Shown here in pieces: positions 42,183-50,586 of a DNA stretch of 64,000 nucleotides; position 1 is the stretch's first letter, and each line of letters opens with the position of its first letter. The notes under the pieces are model-generated. The model saw only the letters and a program-made list of their open reading frames with translations. It had not been told where the DNA came from and searched no databases. The DNA lies in NCBI RefSeq assembly GCF_000016185.1, contig NC_011420.2, forward strand, positions 2,252,501 through 2,316,500, written 5' to 3'. Made by a program: the position numbers and the translations under genes. This stretch comes from Rhodospirillum centenum SW. Its GTDB lineage: Bacteria; Pseudomonadota; Alphaproteobacteria; Azospirillales; Azospirillaceae.

Positions 42183-44177
42183 TCAGCCGGTGGTCTTGAG
42201 CCCTGCCGGAGATGCCGGGCCAATGTCCCCGGAAGCGCCCTGCGCCGGGGCGTCTTCGGCCAGGGCCCAGACCTTGACGGAGCCGGCCCGGCCGCGCAGG
42301 GAGAAGCGCCCCAGTTCGCGCAACGGCACGCCCGAGTCGCCGGCGGCCCGGACCGTCTCGTCGCTGGCCAGGACGACGCAGTCGCAGCCCGCGATCAGCC
42401 CGTCGCCCAGCGCCTCCAGCCGGGCCGCGGTGTTCACCGTATCGCCGACGATGGTGTAGTTGATCCGGCTTTCGGCGCCGATGTTGCCCACCACGACCCG
42501 CCCGGAATGGATGCCGATGCGCAGGCAGACCGGCGGCCGCCCGAGGGTGCGGGCCTCGGCCGCCTCCTCCGCCATGGCCAGGGCGATGGCGCGGGCGGCG
42601 CGCAGGGCCCGGACGGCATGGTCGGGCTGTTCCTCCGGCGCCCCCCAGAAGGCCATGACGGCATCGCCGATGAACTTGTCCACGGTGCCGCCCTCCGCCT
42701 CGATGCAGGCGGCGATGCGGGTGAAGTGGGCGTTCAGCAGCGCCGCCGTCTGCTGCGGCGACATGGTCTCGGCGATGGTGGAGAAGCCCTTGATGTCGGT
42801 GAACATCACCGTCACCTCGCGCTCCTCGGAGATGACGCCCTCATGGCCGTCGCCGCGGCGGATCAGGCGCAGCACCAGGGCCTTGGGCACGTAGGTCTCG
42901 AACCAGCGCAGGCCGGCGACCATGGTATTGAAGGCCTGGGCCGCGTCGGAGATCTCGCGGAACCGGCTGTCGGGCAGGGTCGGCACGGCGCGGAACTCCA
43001 GGTCCCGCAGGGCCACGGCGGCGCCGGCCAGACGCTTGATCTGCCGGCTGATGGCCCGGCCCAGCAGGAGCGCCAGCACGACCGAGACGATCAGGATGGC
43101 GAATCCGCCCAGGCTCATCCGCGCCAGCCGCTGCAACTCCTGATCCACGTCGTCGGCGCGGAAGGCGATGGCCAGGGTCCAGGGCTTCACCCCGAACGCG
43201 GTGATCCGGCGCAGAAGATAGACATAGCGCACATCGTCCACGCGGCTTTCGCGGATTTCCAGATCCCGGCCCTGGGTTCCCCGGTCGATCCGGGTTTCGA
43301 CATGGGCACCGGCCTTCAGCTCGCCGCGGCCGGTAGCGACTCCGGCGGGATCGACATCGTACCAGATGGCCCGGGCCACGGGGTCCGCCAGATCCTCCAG
43401 CCGCGGCAGCGGCGGCAGTCCCTTGGCGGTGGCGAGCGTGAAATCGGCGCTGCGCCCGGTCAGTGACGGATGCGCAAGAACATAGGAATCGTCATAGAGG
43501 ATGAAGGCCCGCTGGCCCGTCGCTATCCCCATGTCGGCCAGGAAGCGGGACAGATCCTGGAAGCTGACGCCTGTGGCCACCAGCCCGATGACCTTGCCGT
43601 CGCGGCGCACGGGCACCCGCACGCTGAGGAAGCTGACCTTCAGGTCGGGCACCCATTCCGGGTCCATCCAGGCCGTGCCCTGTTCCGGGCTGATTTCCGA
43701 CACTTCCCGGCCATAGCTGGGGTCGGGATAGACACCGAAGGAGGTCGAGCCGTCCGCCTCCCGCTTCGCGGTCAGCCAGAGGCCGCGGGGATCGAGGAAT
43801 CCCACCCCCGTGATCTGCGGCGCGGCGGCGAGGGCCGAGCGCAGCACGTCGCGCATGCGGCCGTGATCCTTCGGATCGACCTCGCCGCGCCCGATCATGG
43901 CGGCCAGATATTCCGCCTGCCAGCGGGCCGGTTCCATCTGGGCACGGACCCAGGCCTGCAACCCGCCCATGGCCAGTTCGGACTTGTCCAGCAGAAGCGC
44001 GAAGGTGTTCCGGCTGGAGGTGGTGATGCCGATGGCCAGCACGCTGGCGACCGCCAGCAGCATCAGGGTCCCGAACCCCAGCGTCAGAACAGCCGCGATC
44101 GACAGGTGGAAACGCTTTCGCTTCCACCCGGTCGGGCAGGCCGGATCAGCCGCATCCTGTCGGCGCCATCGGATCAT
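42183..44177 (-). CDS. Membrane-bound class III adenylate cyclase with periplasmic Cache-type sensor
   Basis: This 664-residue receptor has an N-terminal transmembrane helix (about 23-45), a long periplasmic double-Cache-like sensor (about 45-340), a second helix (about 345-367), a HAMP-like linker and a C-terminal class III cyclase domain. The catalytic core has VMFTDIKGFSTIAE (metal-binding Asp), VDKFIGDAVMAFWG and NYTIVGDTVNTAARLE. The Lys in DKFIGD and the Thr in NYTIVGD fit ATP rather than GTP as substrate. The ATG at 44177 fits the membrane topology; the frame to 44315 overlaps the M48 gene. It is 46 bases downstream of that gene and may be cotranscribed. The signal sensed is unknown. 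Confidence 0.9.
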   Translation of the reverse strand: MIRWRRQDAADPACPTGWKRKRFHLSIAAVLTLGFGTLMLLAVASVLAIGITTSSRNTFALLLDKSELAMGGLQAWVRAQMEPARWQAEYLAAMIGRGEVDPKDHGRMRDVLRSALAAAPQITGVGFLDPRGLWLTAKREADGSTSFGVYPDPSYGREVSEISPEQGTAWMDPEWVPDLKVSFLSVRVPVRRDGKVIGLVATGVSFQDLSRFLADMGIATGQRAFILYDDSYVLAHPSLTGRSADFTLATAKGLPPLPRLEDLADPVARAIWYDVDPAGVATGRGELKAGAHVETRIDRGTQGRDLEIRESRVDDVRYVYLLRRITAFGVKPWTLAIAFRADDVDQELQRLARMSLGGFAILIVSVVLALLLGRAISRQIKRLAGAAVALRDLEFRAVPTLPDSRFREISDAAQAFNTMVAGLRWFETYVPKALVLRLIRRGDGHEGVISEEREVTVMFTDIKGFSTIAETMSPQQTAALLNAHFTRIAACIEAEGGTVDKFIGDAVMAFWGAPEEQPDHAVRALRAARAIALAMAEEAAEARTLGRPPVCLRIGIHSGRVVVGNIGAESRINYTIVGDTVNTAARLEALGDGLIAGCDCVVLASDETVRAAGDSGVPLRELGRFSLRGRAGSVKVWALAEDAPAQGASGDIGPASPAGLKTTG

Positions 44178-44223
44178 GCCCGGACGGTAATCGTCCTGCC
44201 CGCCGGCGGCAACGGCGAAGCTG

Positions 44224-45768
44224 TCACCCCTCCGTGACGATCTTGACCAGTTGACCCGGCTGCAACGGTGCCCCGGCGGGCAGATTGTTGAGGACCCGGA
44301 ACCGTTCCTCCGCATGGTCGATGTCGGGCATCCTGCGGACGAAGTCCGCCACCGTCTGGCCCGGCGCCACCGTCACCACCCGGAGTCGGCGTGGCCTGAT
44401 CTGCGCCCGTTCGTCGGCCCCCAGGGCACGGAAGCTGTAGGCCGTGCGCCGGTAGTCTGCCGACAGGCGCGCGGTGGCGTCCGGGGCGGAGACGAAGAGG
44501 AAGCGGTAGTAGGTCCGGGGATCGAAGCGGAGGGCGACGAAGCGCACGTCCACCGGCCCGGCATCGGTGTCCGCCCGGGCCACGGCCGTGGCCGCCGGGC
44601 GGCCGTCGATGCTGAGGCTCTCCAGCCCCGAAAGCGGCACCCGCGGCGCCCATACGCCGGTCAGATAGGCGGCCGGGTCCGGTGCCCCCTGCGCCGGCGC
44701 ACCGTCGAAGGTGATCAGGGAGCGCTGGTCCGGGCCGACGGCGGTGACCTGGGTCTGGCCGTTCAGCAGCCGGAATCCCTCCGGCACCTCGAAGCGGAAG
44801 CCCAGGGCGGGGTGCAGGAAGACCCGGCCGCGCACGACACCGTTCTTCGGGCTGTCGCCGTAGACGATACCGTCGATCCGGCGCAGATAGGCGTCGCGGT
44901 CCGTCGTCCAGCCTGCGGGCGGACGGGATCCGGCGGCTTCGGTCGCGCGCTCCACCCGCTGGCCCGTGGGCGGGTGGGTCTGGAGATAGCTGAAGCTGTC
45001 CGCGGCCCCCGGCCGGCCGGCCAGTGTCGCCTCCAGCCGCGCATGGGCGCCCATGGCGTCCAGGAAGGCGGCCATCTCCAGCGGGTCATATCCGGTCGCC
45101 GCCATGTAGCGGATGCCCAGCCCGTCCGCCTCCAGCTCCTGGTCGCGGCTCCAGCCGGCCATGACGAGCTGCGCCCCGGCCGCGGCCGCCTGCCCGAGCT
45201 GCTGCCCGCCCAGCGCCCCGGCCAGGACAGCGCCCACCTGGGCCAGCGTTCCCTGGCTGTAACGCTCGGCCGTGTGGCGGGCAGTGACATGGCCGATCTC
45301 GTGCCCCAGCACGCCGGCAAGCTGCGCCTCGTTGTTCGCCAGCGCCATCAGCCCCCGGGTGACATAGACATAGCCGCCCGGCAGGGCGAAGGCGTTCACC
45401 ACCTCGCTGTCCAGCACGGTGAAGGTGTAGCGCGTGCCCGGCAGCCCGGTGCTGGCGGCCAGCCGCTGGCCCAGCCCCTCGACATAGGCCTGGACCGACG
45501 TGTCCTCGTAGGCGCCGCCCATCTCGGCCAGGATCTGCGGATGCTGCTCGGCGCCGAGCTGGCGCTCCTGGTCGGGGGAGAGCAGGCCGGTGAACTGGCG
45601 CTGCCCGGTGGCCGGATTGACGGCGCAGCCCGCGAGCAGCAGCAGTGCTGTCAGCAGGCCGGCGATCCGGGCGCGCCCCGCCCTTCTCTTCCCAGCGGTT
45701 CCGGCGACAGTCGCGGCAGCGGAAGTGGCGGCGGGCGTGGCGGCAGGCATGGCGGCAATGGGTGTCAT
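44224..45768 (-). CDS. M48-family metallopeptidase, putative lipoprotein
   Basis: This 514-residue protein resembles BepA/LoiP-type envelope quality-control peptidases. The zinc site is HEIGH (156-160) with the downstream EADGLG glutamate. A lipobox LLAGC ends at Cys48, after an unusually long N-terminal lead of about 30 residues, so the true start may be downstream of 45768. The catalytic domain spans about 55-280. The C-terminal part has a conserved family tail and a LysM-like end (RVVTVAPGQTVADFVRRM, LVKIVTEG) that could bind peptidoglycan. The adenylate cyclase gene follows. Confidence 0.88.
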   Translation of the reverse strand: MTPIAAMPAATPAATSAAATVAGTAGKRRAGRARIAGLLTALLLLAGCAVNPATGQRQFTGLLSPDQERQLGAEQHPQILAEMGGAYEDTSVQAYVEGLGQRLAASTGLPGTRYTFTVLDSEVVNAFALPGGYVYVTRGLMALANNEAQLAGVLGHEIGHVTARHTAERYSQGTLAQVGAVLAGALGGQQLGQAAAAGAQLVMAGWSRDQELEADGLGIRYMAATGYDPLEMAAFLDAMGAHARLEATLAGRPGAADSFSYLQTHPPTGQRVERATEAAGSRPPAGWTTDRDAYLRRIDGIVYGDSPKNGVVRGRVFLHPALGFRFEVPEGFRLLNGQTQVTAVGPDQRSLITFDGAPAQGAPDPAAYLTGVWAPRVPLSGLESLSIDGRPAATAVARADTDAGPVDVRFVALRFDPRTYYRFLFVSAPDATARLSADYRRTAYSFRALGADERAQIRPRRLRVVTVAPGQTVADFVRRMPDIDHAEERFRVLNNLPAGAPLQPGQLVKIVTEG

Positions 45769-45932
45769 GGCGCCCCTGGTGCGGCGGAATTCCGGGCTGC
45801 GGCGGAATGCTGGGCTAACGCCGGGGTCCCGGGACGGTTCCGCGGGCGATGGCCTGATCCCCGGGAGACTCTCCGCGGAACGGGCCCGCCGCACAAGACT
45901 TCCGGTCGGGTAAGCCCAGGGATTTGCACCAT

Positions 45933-46002
45933 GCAATGCCTTGCGCACCGCACCAATGCGGGAAGCCCGAACGGAGTATTGCATATGGCAATGCCTTGCG
46001 CA
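45933..46002 (+). repeat. Two 15-bp direct repeats containing GCAA-N4-TTGC palindromes
   Basis: GCAATGCCTTGCGCA occurs exactly at 45933-45947 and 45988-46002, 55 bases apart start to start. Each copy contains the palindrome GCAA-TGCC-TTGC. They lie about 100-170 bases upstream of a sigma-54-type promoter, the usual place for enhancer-binding protein sites. The rest of the 407-base gap between the M48 gene and the secreted protein gene (45769-46175) holds that promoter and no gene. Confidence 0.7.
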
Positions 46003-46098
46003 GCCACTGCCCGCCCGGCATCCCGGCCGTTTCAGGCGCCCGGCCTCAACTCCTTGGAATTCTTGAAAAGAGAATCCCGGCGCCGGACCACCCCCGTC

Positions 46099-46115
46099 CT
46101 GGCACCGGCTTTGCG
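46099..46115 (+). promoter_or_regulatory. Sigma-54 (RpoN)-type promoter of the secreted beta-sandwich protein gene
   Basis: TGGCAC (46100-46105), five bases, then TTGC (46111-46114) matches the -24/-12 consensus TGGCAC-N5-TTGC exactly, with the GG and GC dinucleotides 12 bases apart. Transcription would begin near 46126, about 50 bases before the start codon. TTGAAA at 46063-46068 has no good -10 partner. Confidence 0.65.
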
Positions 46116-46175
46116 AAGTGATGGTCAGACGGAAACGAGGCCAAGAGGCCCGCCCAGAACCGAATGGAGATGACC

Positions 46176-46652
46176 ATGAAGACCTTCGCCCGCCTCGCCC
46201 TCGCCGCCACCGCCCTGGTCGCCACCGCTGCCGCCTTCACCACCGGCGCGTCCGCCCAGCAGGCTTCCGGTACGATCCAGCTCCGCGGCACCGTGGCCGT
46301 GAACTGCACGATCGCCGTGACGGACCTGAACCAGCCGCTGAACCTGACCGGCGGCGAGTCGAACAAGCAGGTCGGCACGGTCACCGAGAACTGCAACCGC
46401 GGCAACGGCTACAAGATCTCCGTCGCCTCGGCCAATGCGGGCAAGCTGGTCTCCGGCGCCGCGGGCACCACGCCGATCAGCTACGCCACGCAGTATGACG
46501 GCCAGTCGGGCAACTCCGGCACGCTGGAGGTCATCCGCAACCAGGCCCAGTTCAACAAGGTGTCGTCCGTCAATGTGACGATCCCGGCGTCGGCCCAGTA
46601 CATCGCCGGCGACTATGCCGACACCCTGACGATCACCATCGCCGCCCGCTGA
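46176..46652 (+). CDS. Secreted beta-sandwich protein resembling spore coat U/fimbrial subunits
   Basis: This 158-residue precursor has a clear signal peptide (cleavage after GASA, residue 27). The mature protein is a short all-beta domain starting SGTIQLRGTVAVNCTI and ending AGDYADTLTITIAAR, the pattern of spore coat U (SCPU) and chaperone-usher pilin domains. Cys44 and Cys73 are placed to form the pilin-type disulfide. The ATG at 46176 follows GGAGATGACC; two more in-frame ATGs at 46164 and 46170 are less likely. No chaperone or usher genes are near. It is controlled by an apparent sigma-54 promoter. Family assignment is by fold pattern, so I am moderately sure. Confidence 0.7.
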   Translation: MKTFARLALAATALVATAAAFTTGASAQQASGTIQLRGTVAVNCTIAVTDLNQPLNLTGGESNKQVGTVTENCNRGNGYKISVASANAGKLVSGAAGTTPISYATQYDGQSGNSGTLEVIRNQAQFNKVSSVNVTIPASAQYIAGDYADTLTITIAAR

Positions 46653-46705
46653 GGGGCGGACGGACGGCCGCGAAGGTCTCCCTTCCCTTCCAGCCAATCC
46701 GATGG

Positions 46706-46736
46706 AACCGGGACCGGCCCAGCCGGCCCCGGTTTC
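46706..46736 (+). terminator. Intrinsic terminator of the secreted protein gene
   Basis: AACCGGG-A-CCGGC (46706-46718) pairs with GCCGG-C-CCCGGTT (46722-46734) around a three-base loop, and the second arm runs into TTT. Confidence 0.6.
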
Positions 46737-46769
46737 CGTGCGTCCGGGGCCGGCCGGCCCCGCGCCGGG

Positions 46770-46928
46770 CTACAGCCGCCCCTCCTCGCCGGTGTTGGCG
46801 AAGACGCCGTGCAGGAACCAGCTCAGCAGGGCCAGCAGCAGCACAAGGCCGCCCCAGCGCCCCTCGACGAGCGAGAGGGCGAGGCCGGCCAGCATCAGGG
46901 CGGCGTAGACGAGGAACATGCGCTTCAT
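46770..46928 (-). CDS. Small two-helix membrane protein (52 aa)
   Basis: This short protein (start MKRMFLVYAALMLAGLALS) has two hydrophobic helices separated by a VEGRWGG turn and a charged C-terminus. I do not recognise a family, although such proteins are commonly annotated as hypothetical in this group. The ATG at 46928 gives a sensible protein; the 71-residue frame from 46985 adds an arginine-rich lead unlike a membrane protein start. It is convergent with the secreted protein gene. Confidence 0.5.
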   Translation of the reverse strand: MKRMFLVYAALMLAGLALSLVEGRWGGLVLLLALLSWFLHGVFANTGEEGRL

Positions 46929-46985
46929 GGTCGGAAACTCCGTCGAACGGGTGCCGGCGCCCCGCCTTCCCCGGCGGGCCGGCAC

Positions 46986-47140
46986 ACGGACCCGGGCGCT
47001 GCCGGTCGGAGGACCGGCGTGCCTGGGCGGATGATCGGTGGGGATCGGCCCGGCCGGACCCGGTCAGACGGGATCGGCCCGGACAGGCCCGGTCAGACAG
47101 ACGGGCCCGGTCGGACGGGGGGCGGCCCGGTCGGCTGCCG
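46986..47140. repeat. Degenerate GC-rich repeat tract
   Basis: Variants of CCCGGTCAGACGGG and GATCGGCCCGG recur several times between about 47040 and 47140. They lie downstream of and partly inside the C-terminal coding end of the hypothetical gene at 47093-47533. I see no inverted-repeat ends, promoter or gene in this tract. Confidence 0.5.
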
Positions 47141-47533
47141 CGGCCCGGTGCGCAGGGACCGGGCCGGAACCGTGGCCGGCAGGACGGCGACCGCTCCCGC
47201 CCGCGGCGGCAGCGGCAGGACGGCAGAAGACGGGACGGTGGCAGCGGGGGCATCGCCGCTCCCCGAGGACGGCAGCGCCGGCGGGATTTCCGCTTCCGGC
47301 GTCGCCAGGGTGGCGGCAGCACCGCCGGCCGGGCGCAGCGCGTCCGACAGCAGCTTCTGGCCGGCGCGGGATGCCCCTGCCGCGCCTCCCGCCCCGTCCG
47401 CCCAGCCCCCGAACAGGGCGAACAGCAGCGCGACCAGACCCGCGACCCAGCGGCCCGGCAGGGGCCGGTCGGGGCGGAGCTGCGGCTGCGGCCCGGCGGG
47501 CGGCAGGACGGGAACGGAAGGTCGGGTCGTCAC
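47093..47533 (-). CDS. Hypothetical single-pass membrane protein, proline/alanine-rich
   Basis: This 146-residue frame begins at a GTG (47533) and has a short proline-rich lead, one hydrophobic helix (RWVAGLVALLFALFGGWA), then a low-complexity Ala/Pro/Ser tail. I do not recognise it. The clear helix argues that it is coding, but composition alone could arise by chance at this GC level, and the ribosome site is weak. The C-terminus runs into the degenerate repeat tract. Confidence 0.4.
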   Translation of the reverse strand: MTTRPSVPVLPPAGPQPQLRPDRPLPGRWVAGLVALLFALFGGWADGAGGAAGASRAGQKLLSDALRPAGGAAATLATPEAEIPPALPSSGSGDAPAATVPSSAVLPLPPRAGAVAVLPATVPARSLRTGPRQPTGPPPVRPGPSV

Positions 47534-47645
47534 GCTGTCAGCGGAGCGGTATCGTCGGGAGAAGCGGTCAGGGCGGCACGATGCCGCACACCATCAAGAG
47601 CACGGGCGCAGGGTCGCCGTCAAATGCCGGAACGGACGAGGTCGG

Positions 47646-48110
47646 TCACGGCGGCAGGGTTCCCCTGGCGACGACGATGCCCTGCTGCAACGCCGCCGCC
47701 ATGCGGCCGGCCCGGGCGGCGAACTGGGCGGCGGGGCCGGGCTCGAACAGTTCCTCCGCCGTCGCCACGAACAGGTCGAGCCACTGCCGGAAATGCGCGG
47801 CACCGACACCGGGCAGTTCGGCATGCACCTGCATCGGCCGGCCGAGATAGCGGCCGCTGGCCAGCAGGACGCTGGACCAGAAGGCGCGCACCCGGGCCAG
47901 ATGCGCGGTCCACACCGCGTCGTCGTCGCCGAGGGCGCGGATGAACACCGGCCCCAGCACGGGGTCATGGCGGGCGCGCAGATAGAAGACGTCCACCAGG
48001 ATGCCGATGCTCTGTTCGTCGATCCCGGCGAAGCGGGGCGGCCGCCCGGCGGGCGCGCTCCCCGCCTCGGCGACTTCCGGGGTCCTGCTGGTCTCTACGT
48101 GTCCGTCCAA
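47646..48110 (-). CDS. Group III truncated hemoglobin
   Basis: This 154-residue heme protein is of the type linked to nitric oxide or oxygen chemistry. It has the group III pattern: IDEQSIGILVDVFYLRARHDPVLGPVF (B-helix Phe-Tyr), HLARVRAFWSSVLL, and the proximal region YLGRPMQVHAELPGVGAAHFRQWLDLF, with the conserved heme-binding His in that stretch. No ATG or GTG gives a full protein; the only suitable start is a TTG at 48110, just two codons after an in-frame TGA that is the nnrU stop. Pairing with nnrU points to a role in nitrosative stress or denitrification. A slightly different start is possible. Confidence 0.85.
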   Translation of the reverse strand: MDGHVETSRTPEVAEAGSAPAGRPPRFAGIDEQSIGILVDVFYLRARHDPVLGPVFIRALGDDDAVWTAHLARVRAFWSSVLLASGRYLGRPMQVHAELPGVGAAHFRQWLDLFVATAEELFEPGPAAQFAARAGRMAAALQQGIVVARGTLPP

Positions 48111-48113
48111 GGT

Positions 48114-48737
48114 TCAGGGTCCCAGATAGGCGGCCGGATCCGGCCCCAGAATGAAAGGGTGCGCCCACAGCAGGAGCCCCCAGCTCAGCAGCGCCGCGGC
48201 CATCCGCCAGAGGCCGATACCGCGCCAGTCCACCGGGCCGGCGCCGGCGAAGGGCATCCAGCCGACGGCCCGGACGGCGGGCGGCGCGTCGCGCAGGTTG
48301 CGCCAGAGCGACACCGCCGCGATCAGGGCGAAACCGGCGAACACCACCGCGGCCCGGCCGTCCGAGGCAGCGCCCAGATGCAGCAGCGACCACAGCATCA
48401 CGCCCAGGCTACCCGGGGTCGCCGTCATCGTGTAGATGCCATGCGGGCCGTCCGCCCGCCGCGTGGTCAGCCGCGCCACCACCAGGAACAGGGCCAGCGG
48501 CATCAGCCAGGCCGCCAGGGTCTTCGCCGCCGCTCCGCCGTCCAGCGGTGACGGCACCGGGTCCGTCTGCCGCCAGACCAGCACCAGCAGGGCCAGGGCG
48601 AGCAGGGACAGGGTCCCGTGCAGCGCACCGTAGAGGCCGGCCCCCAGCCGGCGCCGCAATCCGTCGCGCAGGCCCGGCAGGGCCGGGGCCAGATGCGTGG
48701 CCGCCATCAGGGACGTCGCCAGGATCAGTCCACCCAT
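48114..48737 (-). CDS. NnrU-family membrane protein
   Basis: This 207-residue protein has six or so predicted membrane helices and belongs to the NnrU family, which is linked to nitrite and nitric oxide reductase expression in Rhodobacter. It ends in the same frame as the following globin gene, with only TGA-ACC between the end of one and the TTG start of the other. No nitrite or nitric oxide reductase gene is in this window. NnrU relatives also occur in non-denitrifiers, so the role is uncertain. A divergent TetR-family gene lies 177 bases upstream and could control the pair. Confidence 0.85.
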   Translation of the reverse strand: MGGLILATSLMAATHLAPALPGLRDGLRRRLGAGLYGALHGTLSLLALALLVLVWRQTDPVPSPLDGGAAAKTLAAWLMPLALFLVVARLTTRRADGPHGIYTMTATPGSLGVMLWSLLHLGAASDGRAAVVFAGFALIAAVSLWRNLRDAPPAVRAVGWMPFAGAGPVDWRGIGLWRMAAALLSWGLLLWAHPFILGPDPAAYLGP

Positions 48738-48914
48738 GCCGTGCTCCGTCGGTCGGCAGGAGTCCTATTCCCGTATGCAACCGATGGGAAGCCCTGCCGT
48801 CGCATGGCGCCCCTGCACGGGAAGGGCGGACGCCCCGCCCCGGGGCCGGAGGGGCCGTTGAAGACCCGGGTCCGGCCCTTTATCTACCCGTGCAGAAGCG
48901 TGAGGAGAGCGTGC

Positions 48915-49524
48915 ATGACAGGGGAACGGACCCGGGGACGGCCGCGCGCCTTCGACCCGGAGGCCGCCCTGGACCGGGCGCTGGAGGTGTTCTGGGCCAA
49001 GGGCTACGAGGGCGCGTCGCTGGCCGAGCTGACGGCCGCCATGGGGATCAACCGTCCCAGCCTCTATGCCGCCTTCGGCGACAAGCAGGCGCTGTTCCGC
49101 CGGGTGCTGGAACGCTACCGGCAGGGGCCGGGGGCCTGCGTCACGGCCGCGCTGGCCGCCGCCCCCACGGCGCGGGAGGCGGTCGCCGCCCTGCTGCACG
49201 GCTCCGCCGACAGGCTGGCCGCCCCCGGGCAGCCGGCCGGCTGCCTGCTGGTCCACGGCGCGCTGGGCTGTTCCGACGGGGCCGCCCCGGCCGAGGCCGA
49301 TGCCGCCCGCCACCGCGCCGCCACCGAGCTGGCGATCCGCGAGCGGCTGGACCGCGCGGCGGCGGAGGGAGAGCTGCCCCCCGGCACGGACACGGCGGCG
49401 CTGGCCCGCTACGTGGCCGCCGTGCAGCAGGGCATGGCGGTGCAGGCCCGCACCGGGGCGGCACCCGCGGAACCTGCACGCCATCGCGGAACCTGGCCCC
49501 TGCGCGCCTGGCCCCGTGGCCTGA
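48915..49524 (+). pseudogene. TetR/AcrR-family regulator with disrupted 3' end
   Basis: The N-terminal helix-turn-helix is intact (RGRPRAFDPEAALDRALEVFWAKGYEGASLAELTAAMGINRPSLYAAFG), and the start at 48915 has GAGGAGA upstream. The ligand-binding domain reads normally to AVQQGMAVQARTGAAPAE. Over the next 60 bases, removing one C from each of four C-runs would restore the family's usual ending, E-LHAIAE-LA-LRAWP-VA and a TGA at 49522. As given, the frame misses that stop and stays open to 50294, inside the next gene. It is either a decaying gene or a run of sequencing or assembly errors. It is divergent from nnrU. Confidence 0.65.
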
Positions 49525-49635
49525 CGGGAGGGACGCCGACCCGCAGCCGGCGGGTGCGGAAGCGGCGAATCGGGTTTACGCACCCCCCTTCCGCCTCCTA
49601 TGCTCATCGCCCAATGGCACTCAGCGGACGAGACC

Positions 49636-50586
49636 ATGCCGCGCGGCGAGCTATTCCCTCCCATCGAGCCCTACCAGACCGGACGCCTCAGGGTCAGCGA
49701 CCTCCACACCCTCTACTGGGAGCAGTGCGGCAACCCGACCGGGGTGCCGGTGGTGTTCCTGCACGGGGGTCCCGGGGCGGGCGCTTCACCCACGCACCGG
49801 CGGTTCTTCGACCCGGCCTTCTACCGCATCGTCATCTTCGACCAGCGCGGCGCCGGCCGCTCCTCCCCCCTGGGCGAGGTGCGGGAGAACGACCTGGACT
49901 CCCTGATCGGGGACATCGAGGCCCTGCGCGAGCATCTCGGCATCCCACGCTGGCTGGTGTTCGGCGGTTCCTGGGGTTCCACCCTGGCGCTGGCCTACGG
50001 CCAGACCCATCCGGCCCGGCTGCTGGGCCTGATCCTGCGCGGCATCTTCCTGATGCAGCGCCAGGAGATCGACTGGTTCCTCTACCAGATGGGAACGGTC
50101 TTCCCCGAGGCGTGGTCCGCCTTCGTCGGCCATATCCCGGAGGCGGAGAGGGGCGACCTGCTGGAAGCCTACTGGCGCCGGCTGACCGACCCGGACCCGC
50201 AGATCCACATGCCCGCGGCACGCGCCTGGAGCGTGTACGAAGGCGCCTGTTCCACGCTGCTGCCCAGCCCGGAACTGGTTTCGGCCTCGGGTGAGGACAA
50301 CCATGCCCTCGGCCTCGCCCGGATCGAGGCACATTATTTCCGCAACAACCGGCTGACGCCGGAGACGCGGCTGCTGGACGGGGTGGCCCGCCTGCGGCAT
50401 CTGCCGGCGGTGATCGTGCAGGGGCGCTACGACATCGTCTGCCCCATCCGCACCGCCGACGCGCTGCACCGGGCCTGGCCGGAAGCCGACTACGTGGTCG
50501 TGCCCGATGCCGGACACAGCGCCATGGAGCCGGGCATCCGGGCGGCGCTGGTCAACGCGACGGAGCGGTTCAGGACGCTGGTGTGA
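49636..50586 (+). CDS. pip: Proline iminopeptidase (prolyl aminopeptidase, S33)
   Basis: This alpha/beta-hydrolase removes N-terminal proline from peptides. Motifs HGGPGAGASPTHRRFFDP (oxyanion region), DQRGAGRSSPLG and the nucleophile elbow GGSWGSTLAL are typical, as are the C-terminal GRYDIVCPI (catalytic Asp) and DAGHSAMEPG (catalytic His). I chose the ATG at 49636 (316 residues, MPRGELFPPIEPYQTG), which matches the family start; the ATG at 49600 adds 12 residues. Its last 17 bases overlap the convergent antiporter gene. Confidence 0.93.
   Translation: MPRGELFPPIEPYQTGRLRVSDLHTLYWEQCGNPTGVPVVFLHGGPGAGASPTHRRFFDPAFYRIVIFDQRGAGRSSPLGEVRENDLDSLIGDIEALREHLGIPRWLVFGGSWGSTLALAYGQTHPARLLGLILRGIFLMQRQEIDWFLYQMGTVFPEAWSAFVGHIPEAERGDLLEAYWRRLTDPDPQIHMPAARAWSVYEGACSTLLPSPELVSASGEDNHALGLARIEAHYFRNNRLTPETRLLDGVARLRHLPAVIVQGRYDIVCPIRTADALHRAWPEADYVVVPDAGHSAMEPGIRAALVNATERFRTLV

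Noticed and set aside
46986-47140. Degenerate GC-rich repeats as a mobile-element end
   Set aside because: There are no inverted ends or target duplications. The pattern fits local slippage of CCCGGT-rich sequence.
48618-50294. Long open frame joining the TetR gene to the region of pip
   Set aside because: The part after about 49480 is antisense-like, arginine- and proline-rich, and overlaps pip in another frame. It exists only because the TetR stop was missed.
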